Below are positions 34,563-44,725 of a stretch of 64,000 bases of DNA, one piece after another. Below the pieces are notes generated by a model that was given only the letters and a program-made list of their open reading frames with translations, was not told the origin of the DNA and made no database searches. Position numbers and translations under genes: made by a program. Each line of letters starts with the position of its first letter. Positions within the stretch are counted from its first letter, which is position 1. Source of the DNA: JABDIP01 sp965237625 (lineage in GTDB: Bacteria; Pseudomonadota; Alphaproteobacteria; DSM-16000; Inquilinaceae); contig CBDEGD010000012.1 in NCBI GenBank assembly GCA_965237625.1, forward strand, positions 186,001-250,000, in the 5' to 3' direction.

Positions 34563-35555
34563 TCAGCCGGATAGGCAGCTGTCGATATTCTCCGGCGTGC
34601 AGACGTCAAGCCCGGTGTAGATCGGGTCGGCAACCTCTTTGCCGGCGACGATGTCCTGCAGGATGAACATCGCCCGATAGCCCATCTCATAGGGCCGCTG
34701 GCCGACCTGGCCGTGGCTCAGACCGTCCCGCAGGATGTCCATCTGCATCGGCAGGGTGTCGGCGACGACCAGCGCCAGGCCGAGGCTCTTGATGCGGTCG
34801 ACATTGCTTTCCGCAACCTGCCGGTACGCGGCTGGCACGAATTGCGGGAAACCGCCGGTCGGCACGAAAGCATCGAGATCGGGCTTTGCCGCGAGGATGT
34901 CACCCATCTGCTTAACCGACAGCGGGAAGTCGTCATTGGTGTAGAGCGGGCAGCCATCGGCCTCGGTCCAGCCATTCTCACCGGTCAGGCGATTGCCGGG
35001 AGGCGAGGACGACATGGCACCGGAAATCGTGTCCCGGATGCCCTGCATGCGCTCGTTGTGGTTGGCCGCAGCCGCACCGCCGGACTGGATGCAGATCGAC
35101 CCGCCGTCGGGCTTCAGTTCCATGGTCAGATTGGCCAGGTTGACGCCGATGTCGTAGTTCTTCGTGCCGACATAAGAGACGCGAAGGCCCTTGTCTGCAT
35201 CCAGCAGATCGGAATCCCAGGTGATGACCGGGATGCCGGCGGACTGGGCGCTACGCAGCACGCGGGCCATGGCCGGCGCGTTGGACGGGGCGACGGCGAT
35301 GCCGTCGACACCGCGGGTGATCAGATCCTGGACGATCTGGATCTGCTCCTGCTCGGTGTGCTCGCCCGGGCCGATATACAGGCATTCGACGCCATCGATC
35401 TCTTCCTGCGCCTTCATGCAGCCGTCGCGCGCCAAATCGAAGAACGGGTTGTTCATCGCCTTGGGCACAAGCGCGAAGGTCAGATCCTCCGCCTGCGCGG
35501 CCAGTGGCGAGGCAAGGTATGCCGCCGCCATCGAGGCCAAAATCAGTCTTTTCAT
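34563..35555 (-). CDS. Sugar/polyol ABC transporter periplasmic binding protein
   Basis: 330-aa type-I periplasmic binding protein (ribose/inositol class). Signal peptide MKRLILASMAAAYLASPLAAQA; mature part has FALVPKAMNNPFFDLARDGCMKAQ, IVQDLITRGVDGIAVAPSNA, IPVITWDSDLLDA and GYRAMFILQDIVAGKEV. Start ATG 35555 follows GGGAGG by 7 nt; the much longer open frame upstream is a shadow. It is downstream of the permease gene in a leftward transporter operon. The ligand is probably a sugar or polyol. Confidence 0.88.
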   Translation of the reverse strand: MKRLILASMAAAYLASPLAAQAEDLTFALVPKAMNNPFFDLARDGCMKAQEEIDGVECLYIGPGEHTEQEQIQIVQDLITRGVDGIAVAPSNAPAMARVLRSAQSAGIPVITWDSDLLDADKGLRVSYVGTKNYDIGVNLANLTMELKPDGGSICIQSGGAAAANHNERMQGIRDTISGAMSSSPPGNRLTGENGWTEADGCPLYTNDDFPLSVKQMGDILAAKPDLDAFVPTGGFPQFVPAAYRQVAESNVDRIKSLGLALVVADTLPMQMDILRDGLSHGQVGQRPYEMGYRAMFILQDIVAGKEVADPIYTGLDVCTPENIDSCLSG

Positions 35556-35614
35556 TGGTCTTCCTCCCTTAGTTACCGTGTCTTCGACACGTTTGTATCC
35601 GGATCGAGATCCGG

Positions 35615-36628
35615 TCAATTCGACTTGTTGGCGCGGATCCGCCCGAGCAGAACCGCCAGAATAATGAACACGCCATTGAACGTTCCCTGCCAATAAGGAT
35701 CGACTCCCGCCAGCAGTAGGCTGTTGCGAATGACCTCCATCAGCGCCGCACCGATCAGCGCACCATAGGCCGTCCCCTCGCCACCCATCAGATTGGCGCC
35801 GCCGATCACCGTCGCGGTGATCACCTGAAGTTCGACCCCGACCCCCAGCGCATTGGTCACCGAGCCCAGCCAGCTGATCATCAGGATCGCCGCGAGACCT
35901 GCCATGAGGCCGCTCAGCATATAGACCGACAGCTTGATGCGTTCGACCGGCACGCCGGTCAGTTTCGCCGCCTGTTCGTTGCCCCCGACCGCAAAAACAT
36001 GCCGCCCCCATGACGTGAATCGATAGACACATGTGAACAGAATTGTGAGGACAACGAGGATGATGACAGGGTTTGCAACCCCGAATGACGTTCCGCCTCC
36101 CAAGGACAGGAACAGCTCTTCGTCCGGCCCGAATTGATAGACCATCCGGTTGTCAGAAATGACCAAAGCCATGCTTCGCGCAATCGCCAGCATGCCGAGC
36201 GTGACGACAAAGGGCTGAAGCTGAAAATAGGCTATCAATGCGCCGTTGACCGCGCCGCATGCTGCCGCCGCGAGGAGTCCCGCACTGATCCCGGCAAACA
36301 TCGGATACCCGGCGTTCAGAACCAGCCCGGTCACCACCCCCGACACGCCCATGATCGATCCGACCGACAAATCGATACCGGCGGTGACGATGACCGCTGT
36401 CATTCCAAGCGCGACGATGCCGACAAAAGCAAAATTCCGCGTTGTGTTGAACAGGTTGCGCTCGGTCATGAAGGCATCCGAGATCATCGACATCGCGACA
36501 CAGATGATCAGGACCGCGACCGTGACCCAGAATGCCTGGCTGCCCAACAAATGGTCCCACCAGCCGCCTGCCCGCTGGCTCGTGATATCGCTGATCGATA
36601 CGTCGACGGCACCTGATCTATCATCCAT
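35615..36628 (-). CDS. Sugar/polyol ABC transporter permease (RbsC-like)
   Basis: 337-aa inner-membrane permease, about ten helices, of the ribose/xylose/inositol branch: FVGIVALGMTAVIVTAGIDLSVGSIMGVSG and GGNEQAAKLTGVPVERIKLSVYMLSG are typical. Its ATG lies inside the last codons of the ATPase gene (8-nt overlap, 36621-36628), indicating coupling. The binding-protein gene follows 59 nt later. Confidence 0.92.
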   Translation of the reverse strand: MDDRSGAVDVSISDITSQRAGGWWDHLLGSQAFWVTVAVLIICVAMSMISDAFMTERNLFNTTRNFAFVGIVALGMTAVIVTAGIDLSVGSIMGVSGVVTGLVLNAGYPMFAGISAGLLAAAACGAVNGALIAYFQLQPFVVTLGMLAIARSMALVISDNRMVYQFGPDEELFLSLGGGTSFGVANPVIILVVLTILFTCVYRFTSWGRHVFAVGGNEQAAKLTGVPVERIKLSVYMLSGLMAGLAAILMISWLGSVTNALGVGVELQVITATVIGGANLMGGEGTAYGALIGAALMEVIRNSLLLAGVDPYWQGTFNGVFIILAVLLGRIRANKSN

Positions 36629-37383
36629 ATTCGTGCCCGCCTTCTGCGGAGCCGATTGCGCCGGTGATCAATCCCGTGATCTCCTCCGGCGAGCTTTCGG
36701 CGGTTTTCTTGTCAGCGACTTTGCGGCCTCGCCGCAACACCATGACCCGGTCACAGACCGCGAACACGTCGGGCATGCGGTGGCTGATCAGGATCACCGC
36801 CATGCCCTTGTCCATCAGCCGCTTGATCAAATCCAGTACCTCGGCAACCTGCCGCACGCTGATCGCCGCCGTCGGCTCGTCCATCAGCACGATCTTGGCG
36901 TCCGACAGCCGGGTGCGGGCGATCGCAACCGCCTGGCGCTGGCCGCCGGACATGCTGCGCACCAGATCGCGGGGCCGGGTTTCGGATTTCAGCTCCTCGA
37001 ACAGCGCGCCGGCGCGCTCATACATGGTTGCGTAGTCGAGGTAACGGAACGGCCAGGGACCTTATCTTCGCTTCGCGGCCCAGGAACACATTCGCGGCGG
37101 CCGTCAGGTTGTCGCAGAGCGCGAGCTCCTGATAGACGACTTCGATACCTTTCTGGCGCGCCTGTATCGGCTTCTGGAAATGGACGTTTTCCCCGTCCAG
37201 TGTCAGTTCGCCGCCGGATGCCGGGAAATTGCCCGCCATGATCTTGACCAGGGTCGACTTGCCGGCGCCATTGTCGCCCATCAGCCCCAAAGCCTGGCCC
37301 GGCTCGATGGAAAAGCTGACATCCTCCAGCGCCTGGATCGCGCCAAAATGCTTGGAAATACTGCGGGCTTCCAGCAGGGCCAT
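36621..37383 (-). pseudogene. Sugar ABC transporter ATPase (RbsA/IatA-like), one-base frameshift
   Basis: One ATPase gene split into two frames. The first (37018-37383) has Walker A GDNGAGKST and the Q-loop VVYQELALCDNLTAAANVFLGRE, then runs off into a false tail. The second (36621 to about 37064, read as GPWPFRYLDYATMYERAG...) has the signature MSGGQRQAVAIAR, Walker B IVLMDEPTAAI and H-loop LISHRMPD. The join is near GCGAAGATAAGGTCCC (about 37057-37064), where one extra base or two missing bases break the frame. With only one ABC domain, total about 250 aa, it is the single-domain type. If real, the transporter lacks its motor; if an assembly error, it is intact. Confidence 0.85.
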
Positions 37384-37495
37384 CTATTTCCTCCCTAACC
37401 TGCATCGGCGATTCATCTCGCTCGTTCGCAGGGCGCCGCCGCCGACCGGCAACGAACACCATTACAACGCTACACGGCGCCGGAGTCCCGCGCAA

Positions 37496-37519
37496 AGAGA
37501 AAAGGAATAAACGTTCTCT
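37496..37519. promoter_or_regulatory. Partial IolR-like site upstream of the ABC operon
   Basis: AGAGAA and TTCTCT flank GGAATAAACGTTCT, a GGAA-N6-TTCT near match (one mismatch) to the GGAA-N6-TTCC palindrome at 41264. It lies about 115 nt upstream of the ATPase start. Suggestive only. Confidence 0.3.
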
Positions 37520-37558
37520 TCTCAGAGATTTCGGAACACCGGCTACCAAATGGGATCA

Positions 37559-38527
37559 TCAGCCCGACAGCACCTCGCGGTTGACCACGAAATCCGGGTT
37601 GAGCCGGCCATCGATGCCATCCAGGGCATTCTGCGCCGTGGCAATCCCCATGCGGGCCGCGCATTCCTCGGTGAGCCCGGCGGTGTGCGGACTGAGGATC
37701 ACGTTTCCCAGTCCCAGCAACGGGTGGGACGAAGGCGGTGGTTCGGTATCGAAATTGTCCAGGCCGGCTCCGGCGATCACCCCGGAGCCGAGCGCCGTGG
37801 TCAGAGCCGCCTCGTCGACCAAGCCGCCGCGCGCCGCGTTCACCAGATAGGCGGTGGGACGCATGGCGGCGAGTTCTGCGGCACCGATCGCGCCGACGGT
37901 CTCCGGTGTGCGCGGCAGGTGCAAGGTGACGAAATCCACATCGCCCAGGACCGCGCGCCAGTCTTCGATTTTCTCCACCCTTGCCGCCCGCATGGCGTCC
38001 TGGTCGACATAGGGATCGTAGGCCATGACCTGCAGATCAAAGGCGGCAGCGCGGCGGGCGACCTCGCGCCCGATCCGGCCGAAGCCCAGGATCAGCAGCG
38101 CCTTGCCCGCCAGCTCTGTGGCGGCGAAGGTGTCGCGGATGCCCCAGCCGCCTTCGCGCACCGCCCGGTCATAGGGGATGCACTGCTTGGCCAGCGCCAG
38201 GATCATGAACAGGGTGTGTTCGGCGACGGTGACCGCATTGACGTTGCCGACCAGGGCCAGCGGGATTCCCCGGCCGGTCAGCGCGTCGACCGGGACATTG
38301 TCGTAGCCGACGCCGTGCCGGGAGACCACGCGAAGACGGCCGGCGCCTTCCAACGCCGTGGCCGGCACCACGGCGGTTCGAACGACCAAGGCATCCGCCT
38401 GGGGCAGCCGCGAGGCGAAATCCGCCTCGGTCGGATTGTCGATCGACTCCAGCGTGATGTCCGACCGCGCCTCCAGCAGCGCCATGCCGGCGTGATGGAT
38501 CCGGCCGGTCATCAGGATATGGGGCAT
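37559..38527 (-). CDS. D-isomer 2-hydroxyacid dehydrogenase
   Basis: 322-aa NAD-dependent dehydrogenase. The nucleotide motif is LLILGFGRIGREVARRAAAFDLQVMAYDPY and the catalytic Arg, Glu and His lie in NAARGGLVD, DNFDTEPPP and SPHTAGLT. Start ATG 38527 follows GGGAGG 7 nt upstream. It is upstream of the ABC genes and downstream of the HpcH aldolase, so it may reduce or oxidise a keto or hydroxy acid in the same pathway. Confidence 0.87.
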   Translation of the reverse strand: MPHILMTGRIHHAGMALLEARSDITLESIDNPTEADFASRLPQADALVVRTAVVPATALEGAGRLRVVSRHGVGYDNVPVDALTGRGIPLALVGNVNAVTVAEHTLFMILALAKQCIPYDRAVREGGWGIRDTFAATELAGKALLILGFGRIGREVARRAAAFDLQVMAYDPYVDQDAMRAARVEKIEDWRAVLGDVDFVTLHLPRTPETVGAIGAAELAAMRPTAYLVNAARGGLVDEAALTTALGSGVIAGAGLDNFDTEPPPSSHPLLGLGNVILSPHTAGLTEECAARMGIATAQNALDGIDGRLNPDFVVNREVLSG

Positions 38528-38560
38528 TAAGGTACCTCCCATTTCAATTGGCGCGCCAAA

Positions 38561-38685
38561 TTTCCCTCTCCCCTTGCGGGAAAGAGTCAGGGTGAAGGGG
38601 CTTGAAAACAACTCCGCGCGGCTTTGCCGCGCGGCCCCTCACCCGGATCGCGACGCGATCCGACCTCTCCCGCCAGGGGATAGGT
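38561..38685. repeat. Family C compound repeat with GCGCGG hairpin
   Basis: CCCTCTCCCCTTGCGGGAAAGAG, then the stem CCGCGCGGC-TTT-GCCGCGCGG, then CCCCTCACCCGGATCGCGACGC and CCTCTCCCGCCAGGGG. It fills most of the gap between the dehydrogenase and aldolase genes. Confidence 0.7.
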
Positions 38686-38712
38686 GGAATCACTCAGTCG
38701 CCAAATCATCCT

Positions 38713-39504
38713 TTAGTAAGTGCCGCCAGCCGAGCCTGCCGGCATGCCGCCGCGCAATCCGGCAAGGGCCGATTTCGCGCCGGCCGCCATCATACGGGCA
38801 TCGGAGCCCATGGTGACGAAGCGAAAGCCGGTCTCGATCATGCGCAGGGCGTATTCCGGACTGCCGTTATGGATGCCGGCCACGACCCCTTTCTCGTTGG
38901 CCTTGCGGGCAATGAGTTCGATGGCCTCGACCACCGGCTTCTCCTCCTGATCGAAGGTCGGCGTGCAGCCGAGGGCCAGTGACAGATCGGCCGGGCCGAC
39001 ATAGATGGCGTCCAGCCCGTCGACCGAAAGAATATCGTCCAGATTGTCCAGAGCCTCGCCGGTCTCGATCATGGCGAAGGGGATAACCGTATCGTTGGCG
39101 TGTTTCGGATAGTCGGCGCCGCCATACAGCAACGCCCGGATCGGTCCGAAACTACGACTGCCCGCTGGCGGATAGCGGCAGGCCGACACCAGCGTCTCCG
39201 CATCGGACACCGTATTCACCATCGGGCAGATCACCCCATAGGCGCCGGCATCCAGCATCTTCATGATGATGCCGGGATCGAGCCACGGCACCCGGACCAG
39301 CGGCGTCACATCGGTGGTCGAGATCGCCGTCAGCATGTTGGCGGCCATCTGGTAGTCGACCACGCCATGCTGCATGTCGACGGTCAGGGAGTCCCAGCCC
39401 TGATGGGCCATGGTCTCCGCGGAGAACGCACTGGGAATGGCCAGCCAGCCATTGGCGACGGAACCGCCGCCGCCCCAGATCTTGCGGATACCGTTTTCCC
39501 TCAT
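38713..39504 (-). CDS. HpcH/HpaI family aldolase
   Basis: 263-aa class II aldolase that cleaves 2-keto-4-hydroxy acids (2,4-dihydroxyhept-2-ene-1,7-dioate or 2-keto-3-deoxy-rhamnonate type). The base His is in VDMQHGVVDY, the metal acids in MIETGEALDNLDDIL and YVGPADLSLALG, and GFRFVTMGSDARMM is the phosphate/tail loop. It starts after a repeat-rich gap of the aldehyde dehydrogenase gene and precedes the 2-hydroxyacid dehydrogenase, a likely sugar-acid degradation run. Confidence 0.88.
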   Translation of the reverse strand: MRENGIRKIWGGGGSVANGWLAIPSAFSAETMAHQGWDSLTVDMQHGVVDYQMAANMLTAISTTDVTPLVRVPWLDPGIIMKMLDAGAYGVICPMVNTVSDAETLVSACRYPPAGSRSFGPIRALLYGGADYPKHANDTVIPFAMIETGEALDNLDDILSVDGLDAIYVGPADLSLALGCTPTFDQEEKPVVEAIELIARKANEKGVVAGIHNGSPEYALRMIETGFRFVTMGSDARMMAAGAKSALAGLRGGMPAGSAGGTY

Positions 39505-39588
39505 GATGCTCTCCTGTGCTTGCTTGGTCTGAATCCGGCACGCGACGCCCTTGAATCGACGATCCCGCGCCGCGATCCACCGTCACCC

Positions 39589-39703
39589 CGTCGTCCCCGG
39601 ACTTGATCCGGGGATCCATTTTGCCGCAAGCGCCAGCCCTCGGCGACCGATACACGCCGGCCCAGCGTGACCATGGATCCCCGGATCAAGTCCGGGGACG
39701 ACG
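39589..39703. repeat. Paired inverted repeat, family A, perfect 31-bp arms
   Basis: CGTCGTCCCCGGACTTGATC starts the left arm at 39589; the exact inverse ends at 39703. Between the aldolase and aldehyde dehydrogenase genes. Confidence 0.9.
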
Positions 39704-39742
39704 CAGGAAGTGAGGACATCGCCACAATCATTGGGAGCGCCC

Positions 39743-41182
39743 TCATGCCAGGACCAGATGGGTGTATTTCACGTCGAGATAATCGCGGATGCCCTCGGTG
39801 CCGCCCTCGCGGCCGAAGCCGCTTTCCTTGATACCGCCGAACGGCGCCTCGGCGGCGGCAAGGCCATAGGTGTTCACGCCCACCATACCGGCCTCCATCG
39901 CCTCGGATGCCGCGTGGGCGGTCTTCAGCGAACCGGTAAAAACATAGCTGGCTAGCCCGAGCGGCAGGGCGTTCGCCCGCGCCATCACCTCATCGAAATC
40001 GCGGAATGTGGTGATCGGGACCACTGGACCGAACGGTTCGTCGGACATGATCCTGGCCGTGTCCGGCACCTGATCGAACACCGTCGGTTCATAGAAGAAG
40101 CCGCGATTGAAACCGGCCGGACGGGATCCGCCGGTCAATAGCCGGGCGCCGGACTCCACCGTATCGGCGACCAGCGCTTCGACCTGCATCCGGCGCTTCT
40201 CCGTGGAAAGCGGGCCGACCGCCGTCTGCGGATCCATCCCATTGCCGATAGCCAGGGATTTGGTCTTCTCGACAAAGCGGTCGGCAAAGGCCTGGGCCTT
40301 GCTTTCATGGATGAAAAACCGGCTCGGCGACACGCAGACCTGGCCGGCATTGGCGAATTTCACCGGCACGGTCATTTCGGCAATCGCCTCGGCGTCGGCA
40401 TCCTCGAAGACGATGACCGGGGCGTGGCCGCCCAGTTCCATGCTGACGCGCTTCACCGTGTCGGCGGCGTCTCGCAGCAATTGCTTGCCGACATCGGTGG
40501 AGCCGGTCAGCGACACCTTGCGCACCGCCGGCGACGCCATCAGCGTCGGGCCGATTGCCGACGCCCGTCCGGTCAACAGGTTGACCGCCCCGGCCGGCAA
40601 TCCGGCATCGTGGCAGCATTGGATCAGCGCCATCGCCGTGCCCGGCGCCTCAATCGACGGCCGGCAGATGATCGAACAGCCGGCGGCCAGCGCCGGTGCG
40701 ATCTTGCGCGCCAGCAACACGGCCGGGAAGTTCCAGGCGGTGAAGGCCGCGACCACGCCCACCGGCCTGGACGTCACTTCGATCCGCCCGCCGGGCAGCT
40801 GGCTTTCCACGGTCCGGCCATACAGCCGCTTGGTCTCTTCCGCATACCATTCGAACTGGTCGGCGGAGAGCTGGATCTCGCGCCGGGACTGGGCCAGCGG
40901 CTTGCCAACCTCCAGCGTCATCCGGCGGGCCAGATCCTCGCTGCGCTCGACCAGCAGCTCGCCGATCCGGCGGATGATCCGCGCCCGGTCCCACGATCCG
41001 ACCTGCCCCCATGCCGCCATGCCGCGCTCGGCGGCTTCGACGGCCGCCAGCACATCGGCTTCCCCGGCACTAGGCACCGCACCCAATGGTTCCTCATCGG
41101 CCGGATTGATGCTGACATAGGTCACACCCGATGCGGCCGGCCGCCAAGTCCCATCGATAAACAGGCCGTGATCGCTGTACAT
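39743..41182 (-). CDS. NAD(P)-dependent succinate-semialdehyde dehydrogenase-type aldehyde dehydrogenase
   Basis: 479-aa aldehyde dehydrogenase. FTAWNFPAVLLARKIAPALAAGC, the catalytic Glu in SMELGGHAPVIVF, the catalytic Cys in FANAGQVCVSPSRF, and EPFGPVVPI are complete. It oxidises an aldehyde such as succinate or a hydroxylated semialdehyde to the acid. ATG 41182 begins at the family homology; the open frame runs 290 codons further upstream only because it is a shadow of the RpiR gene. Divergent from the RpiR gene with a palindromic operator between. Confidence 0.9.
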   Translation of the reverse strand: MYSDHGLFIDGTWRPAASGVTYVSINPADEEPLGAVPSAGEADVLAAVEAAERGMAAWGQVGSWDRARIIRRIGELLVERSEDLARRMTLEVGKPLAQSRREIQLSADQFEWYAEETKRLYGRTVESQLPGGRIEVTSRPVGVVAAFTAWNFPAVLLARKIAPALAAGCSIICRPSIEAPGTAMALIQCCHDAGLPAGAVNLLTGRASAIGPTLMASPAVRKVSLTGSTDVGKQLLRDAADTVKRVSMELGGHAPVIVFEDADAEAIAEMTVPVKFANAGQVCVSPSRFFIHESKAQAFADRFVEKTKSLAIGNGMDPQTAVGPLSTEKRRMQVEALVADTVESGARLLTGGSRPAGFNRGFFYEPTVFDQVPDTARIMSDEPFGPVVPITTFRDFDEVMARANALPLGLASYVFTGSLKTAHAASEAMEAGMVGVNTYGLAAAEAPFGGIKESGFGREGGTEGIRDYLDVKYTHLVLA

Positions 41183-41263
41183 AATTCGGCGTCCCCTCCC
41201 CGATATTTCGCACAGCGTGCGCCGTGACGTTGTGCAGATCAAGCGTTTCAAAACGCGATCCGA

Positions 41264-41279
41264 TGGAACTGATGTTCCA
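41264..41279. promoter_or_regulatory. Candidate IolR-type operator GGAA-N6-TTCC
   Basis: TGGAAC-TGAT-GTTCCA is a perfect 16-bp palindrome between the divergent aldehyde dehydrogenase and RpiR genes. The core is GGAA-CTGATG-TTCC, the spacing described for IolR (RpiR-type) sites in rhizobia. It could repress both directions. Confidence 0.65.
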
Positions 41280-41344
41280 ATCTGCCTATACTCCAGGACG
41301 AGCGCCGGCCCGTGTATCCGGACGGCGGCACAGGAGAGTGGGCC

Positions 41345-42223
41345 ATGGTAGCGCCATTGACCTATGAGCAGTTGATCACCGCGATCGCCGAGCGGCACGG
41401 GACCATGAGCAAGCGGTTCCAGCAGATCGCGCGCTTCGTGGTGCAGAACCCGAACGACGTGGCGTTGGAGTCGGTCAAGACGATTTCGGCGACTGCCGGC
41501 GTCCAGCCCTCGACCCTGGTCCGGTTCGCGCAATCCTTCGATTATGCCGGCTTCAGCGATATGCAGCGCGTATTCCAGAGCCGGCTGCTGACGGCGGCGC
41601 CAAGCTTCACCGACCGGATCAACGCCCTGAAGAAGGAGCTCGGCGGCCAGGCCGGCGAGCCCCATCAGACCAGCCTGCGCGATCTGGTGATCGGCGATAT
41701 GGCGGCGTTGCAGCATTTGCTGGAATCGACCCCGGAACAGTCTCTTGAGCACGCCGCCGCGCTGCTGTCGGAGGCGCGCACGGTCTATGTGATCGGTCAG
41801 CTGCGCGCTTATCCGGTGGCGAATTACATGCGCTACGTCCTGACCCATCTGCGCCGCGATGTGCGGCTGCTGGACGGAGCCGGCGGGCTTGCGGCTGAGC
41901 AGGCGGAACTGATGGACGAAGGCTGTGTGCTGCTGGCCGTGAGCTTTCGCTACTACGCCCGCGAAGTCGTCGATATCGTCGAAGCGGCGGCCGGGCGCGA
42001 CATCCCCATCGTCGCCATCACTGACAGCCAGCTCAGCCCGCTTGCCAAGCATGCCACCGTCACCTTCGAAGTGCCGGAGGGCGAGTTCAATTTCTCCCGC
42101 TCCCTCGCCGCACCCATGTGCCTGGCCCAGGCCCTGGTGATCGGCATGGCCAACCGGCTGCCGCAGGAGATGGCGTTGGAACCGCCGCCAATGCGGGACA
42201 GGCAGCCGGAGAGCGCCGATTAG
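41345..42223 (+). CDS. RpiR/MurR-family transcriptional regulator with SIS domain (IolR candidate)
   Basis: 292-aa regulator: an N-terminal RpiR helix-turn-helix (SVKTISATAGVQPSTLVRFAQSFDYAGFSDMQRVF) and a SIS sugar-phosphate-binding domain (TVYVIGQLRAYPVANYMRYVL, VLLAVSFRYYAREVVDIVEAAAG). Its ligand is probably a phosphorylated sugar or inositol intermediate. Start ATG 41345 is 10 nt after GGAGAG. A GGAA-N6-TTCC palindrome lies about 65 nt upstream and iolG/iolD/iolE are a few kb away, so an IolR role is plausible. Confidence 0.88.
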   Translation: MVAPLTYEQLITAIAERHGTMSKRFQQIARFVVQNPNDVALESVKTISATAGVQPSTLVRFAQSFDYAGFSDMQRVFQSRLLTAAPSFTDRINALKKELGGQAGEPHQTSLRDLVIGDMAALQHLLESTPEQSLEHAAALLSEARTVYVIGQLRAYPVANYMRYVLTHLRRDVRLLDGAGGLAAEQAELMDEGCVLLAVSFRYYAREVVDIVEAAAGRDIPIVAITDSQLSPLAKHATVTFEVPEGEFNFSRSLAAPMCLAQALVIGMANRLPQEMALEPPPMRDRQPESAD

Positions 42224-42298
42224 GAAAGAAGCCCAGCCCGGCAGACGCCTTATCGTGTCATCGCATTGCTCAGAAGATTGGGCGCATACTTACCCCTG

Positions 42299-42358
42299 CC
42301 ATTCCCGCGAAGGCCGGAATCCAGCCGATCCCGGCAATCCCACCTTCTCGGGAATGAC
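42299..42358. repeat. Degenerate paired repeat, family B
   Basis: CCATTCCCGCGAAGGCCGGAA at 42299 with a worn inverse copy ending GGGAATGACGG. It lies in the gap between the RpiR and VOC genes. Confidence 0.7.
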
Positions 42359-42417
42359 GGTGAGTATTGAAAGGGTTTGTTCCGTGCCTTTGATCATAGT
42401 CGCCCATTACTGGGGCC

Positions 42418-42807
42418 TTAGATCTTCGGCTGAACGAGATCCCACAGGTTGCCGTAAAGGTCTTCGAAGACGACCACCGTGCCGTACACCTCTTCGCGCG
42501 GTTCCTCGCGGAACGTGATGCCGTGCCCGGTCAGGACCCTGTGGTCGCGCCAGAAATCGTCAGTGTGCAGGATCAGGAACACCCGCTGTCCGGTCTGGTC
42601 TCCGATCCGCGCTGCCTGTTCATCATTGGAGGCCTTGGCCAGAAGCAGCCGCGCGCCGCCGCCCGGCGGCGCCACCAGCACCCAGCGCTTGGTCGGGCCG
42701 AGCGGCGTATCCTCCACCAGATCGAAACCGAGCTTTTCGATATAGAAGGCGATGGCCTCGTCATAGTCGCGGATGAGCAGCGCCAGCGCGGAAATATGCT
42801 GTTTCAT
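42418..42807 (-). CDS. VOC family protein
   Basis: 129-aa VOC-fold protein (ISALALLIRDYDEAIAFYIEKLGFDLVE at the N-terminus, VVFEDLYGNLWDLVQ at the C-terminus). It resembles small glyoxalase-like metal proteins; the reaction is unknown. Different from the VOC gene at 15252 in length and N-terminal sequence. Convergent with the RpiR gene, with a degenerate repeat between. Confidence 0.82.
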   Translation of the reverse strand: MKQHISALALLIRDYDEAIAFYIEKLGFDLVEDTPLGPTKRWVLVAPPGGGARLLLAKASNDEQAARIGDQTGQRVFLILHTDDFWRDHRVLTGHGITFREEPREEVYGTVVVFEDLYGNLWDLVQPKI

Positions 42808-43046
42808 GGGGAGTCGCCGAATTCGTGTCTTGTCGGCTCACACTACCAAACACCGTTGGTTTACAGGGCGAATTCGATCGACTCGCCTGCAGCGTCATTG
42901 CGAACCGCAAGCGACGCAATCCAGAAGACCGGGCCAGGGCGACCGGTAGCCCGCCGCTACGAAAGCGGAGGCACACAGCACGGAGGCCGTGACTGGGTCA
43001 CGGCCTCCGCTCCGAATGCCGCGGTCAGGCGGCGGGGTTGTCAGTT

Positions 43047-44432
<1,386 letters not shown>

Positions 44433-44725
44433 GAACGTCTCCCCATTTCACATATTTGGATTGCCGGAGCCTCCAACCGTTATCCGAAGATGGAGGCGCA
44501 GTGACGTGTCCATTGGGGGTGCGAACCCAAAAAGAGCGCATTCGATACAAATAGTTGAGAATCCCCCGCAGAACGAAACTCACAGTATCAGCGCGGACAA
44601 ACAACCAAAAGTGTCAAATTCACCCATGGAAAGAACGTCGCGAATACAACCGTGTATCGCTCAGGAGAATTGCCCGTTCTGCGAGAGAGGGAGGAGCCGG
44701 TGGTGAACCGGCAAAGGTGTAGGCA

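Noticed and set aside
39743..42052. A 769-codon frame that joins the aldehyde dehydrogenase with 290 upstream codons
   Set aside because: The upstream part is antisense to the RpiR gene and has no homology; the natural start is ATG 41182.
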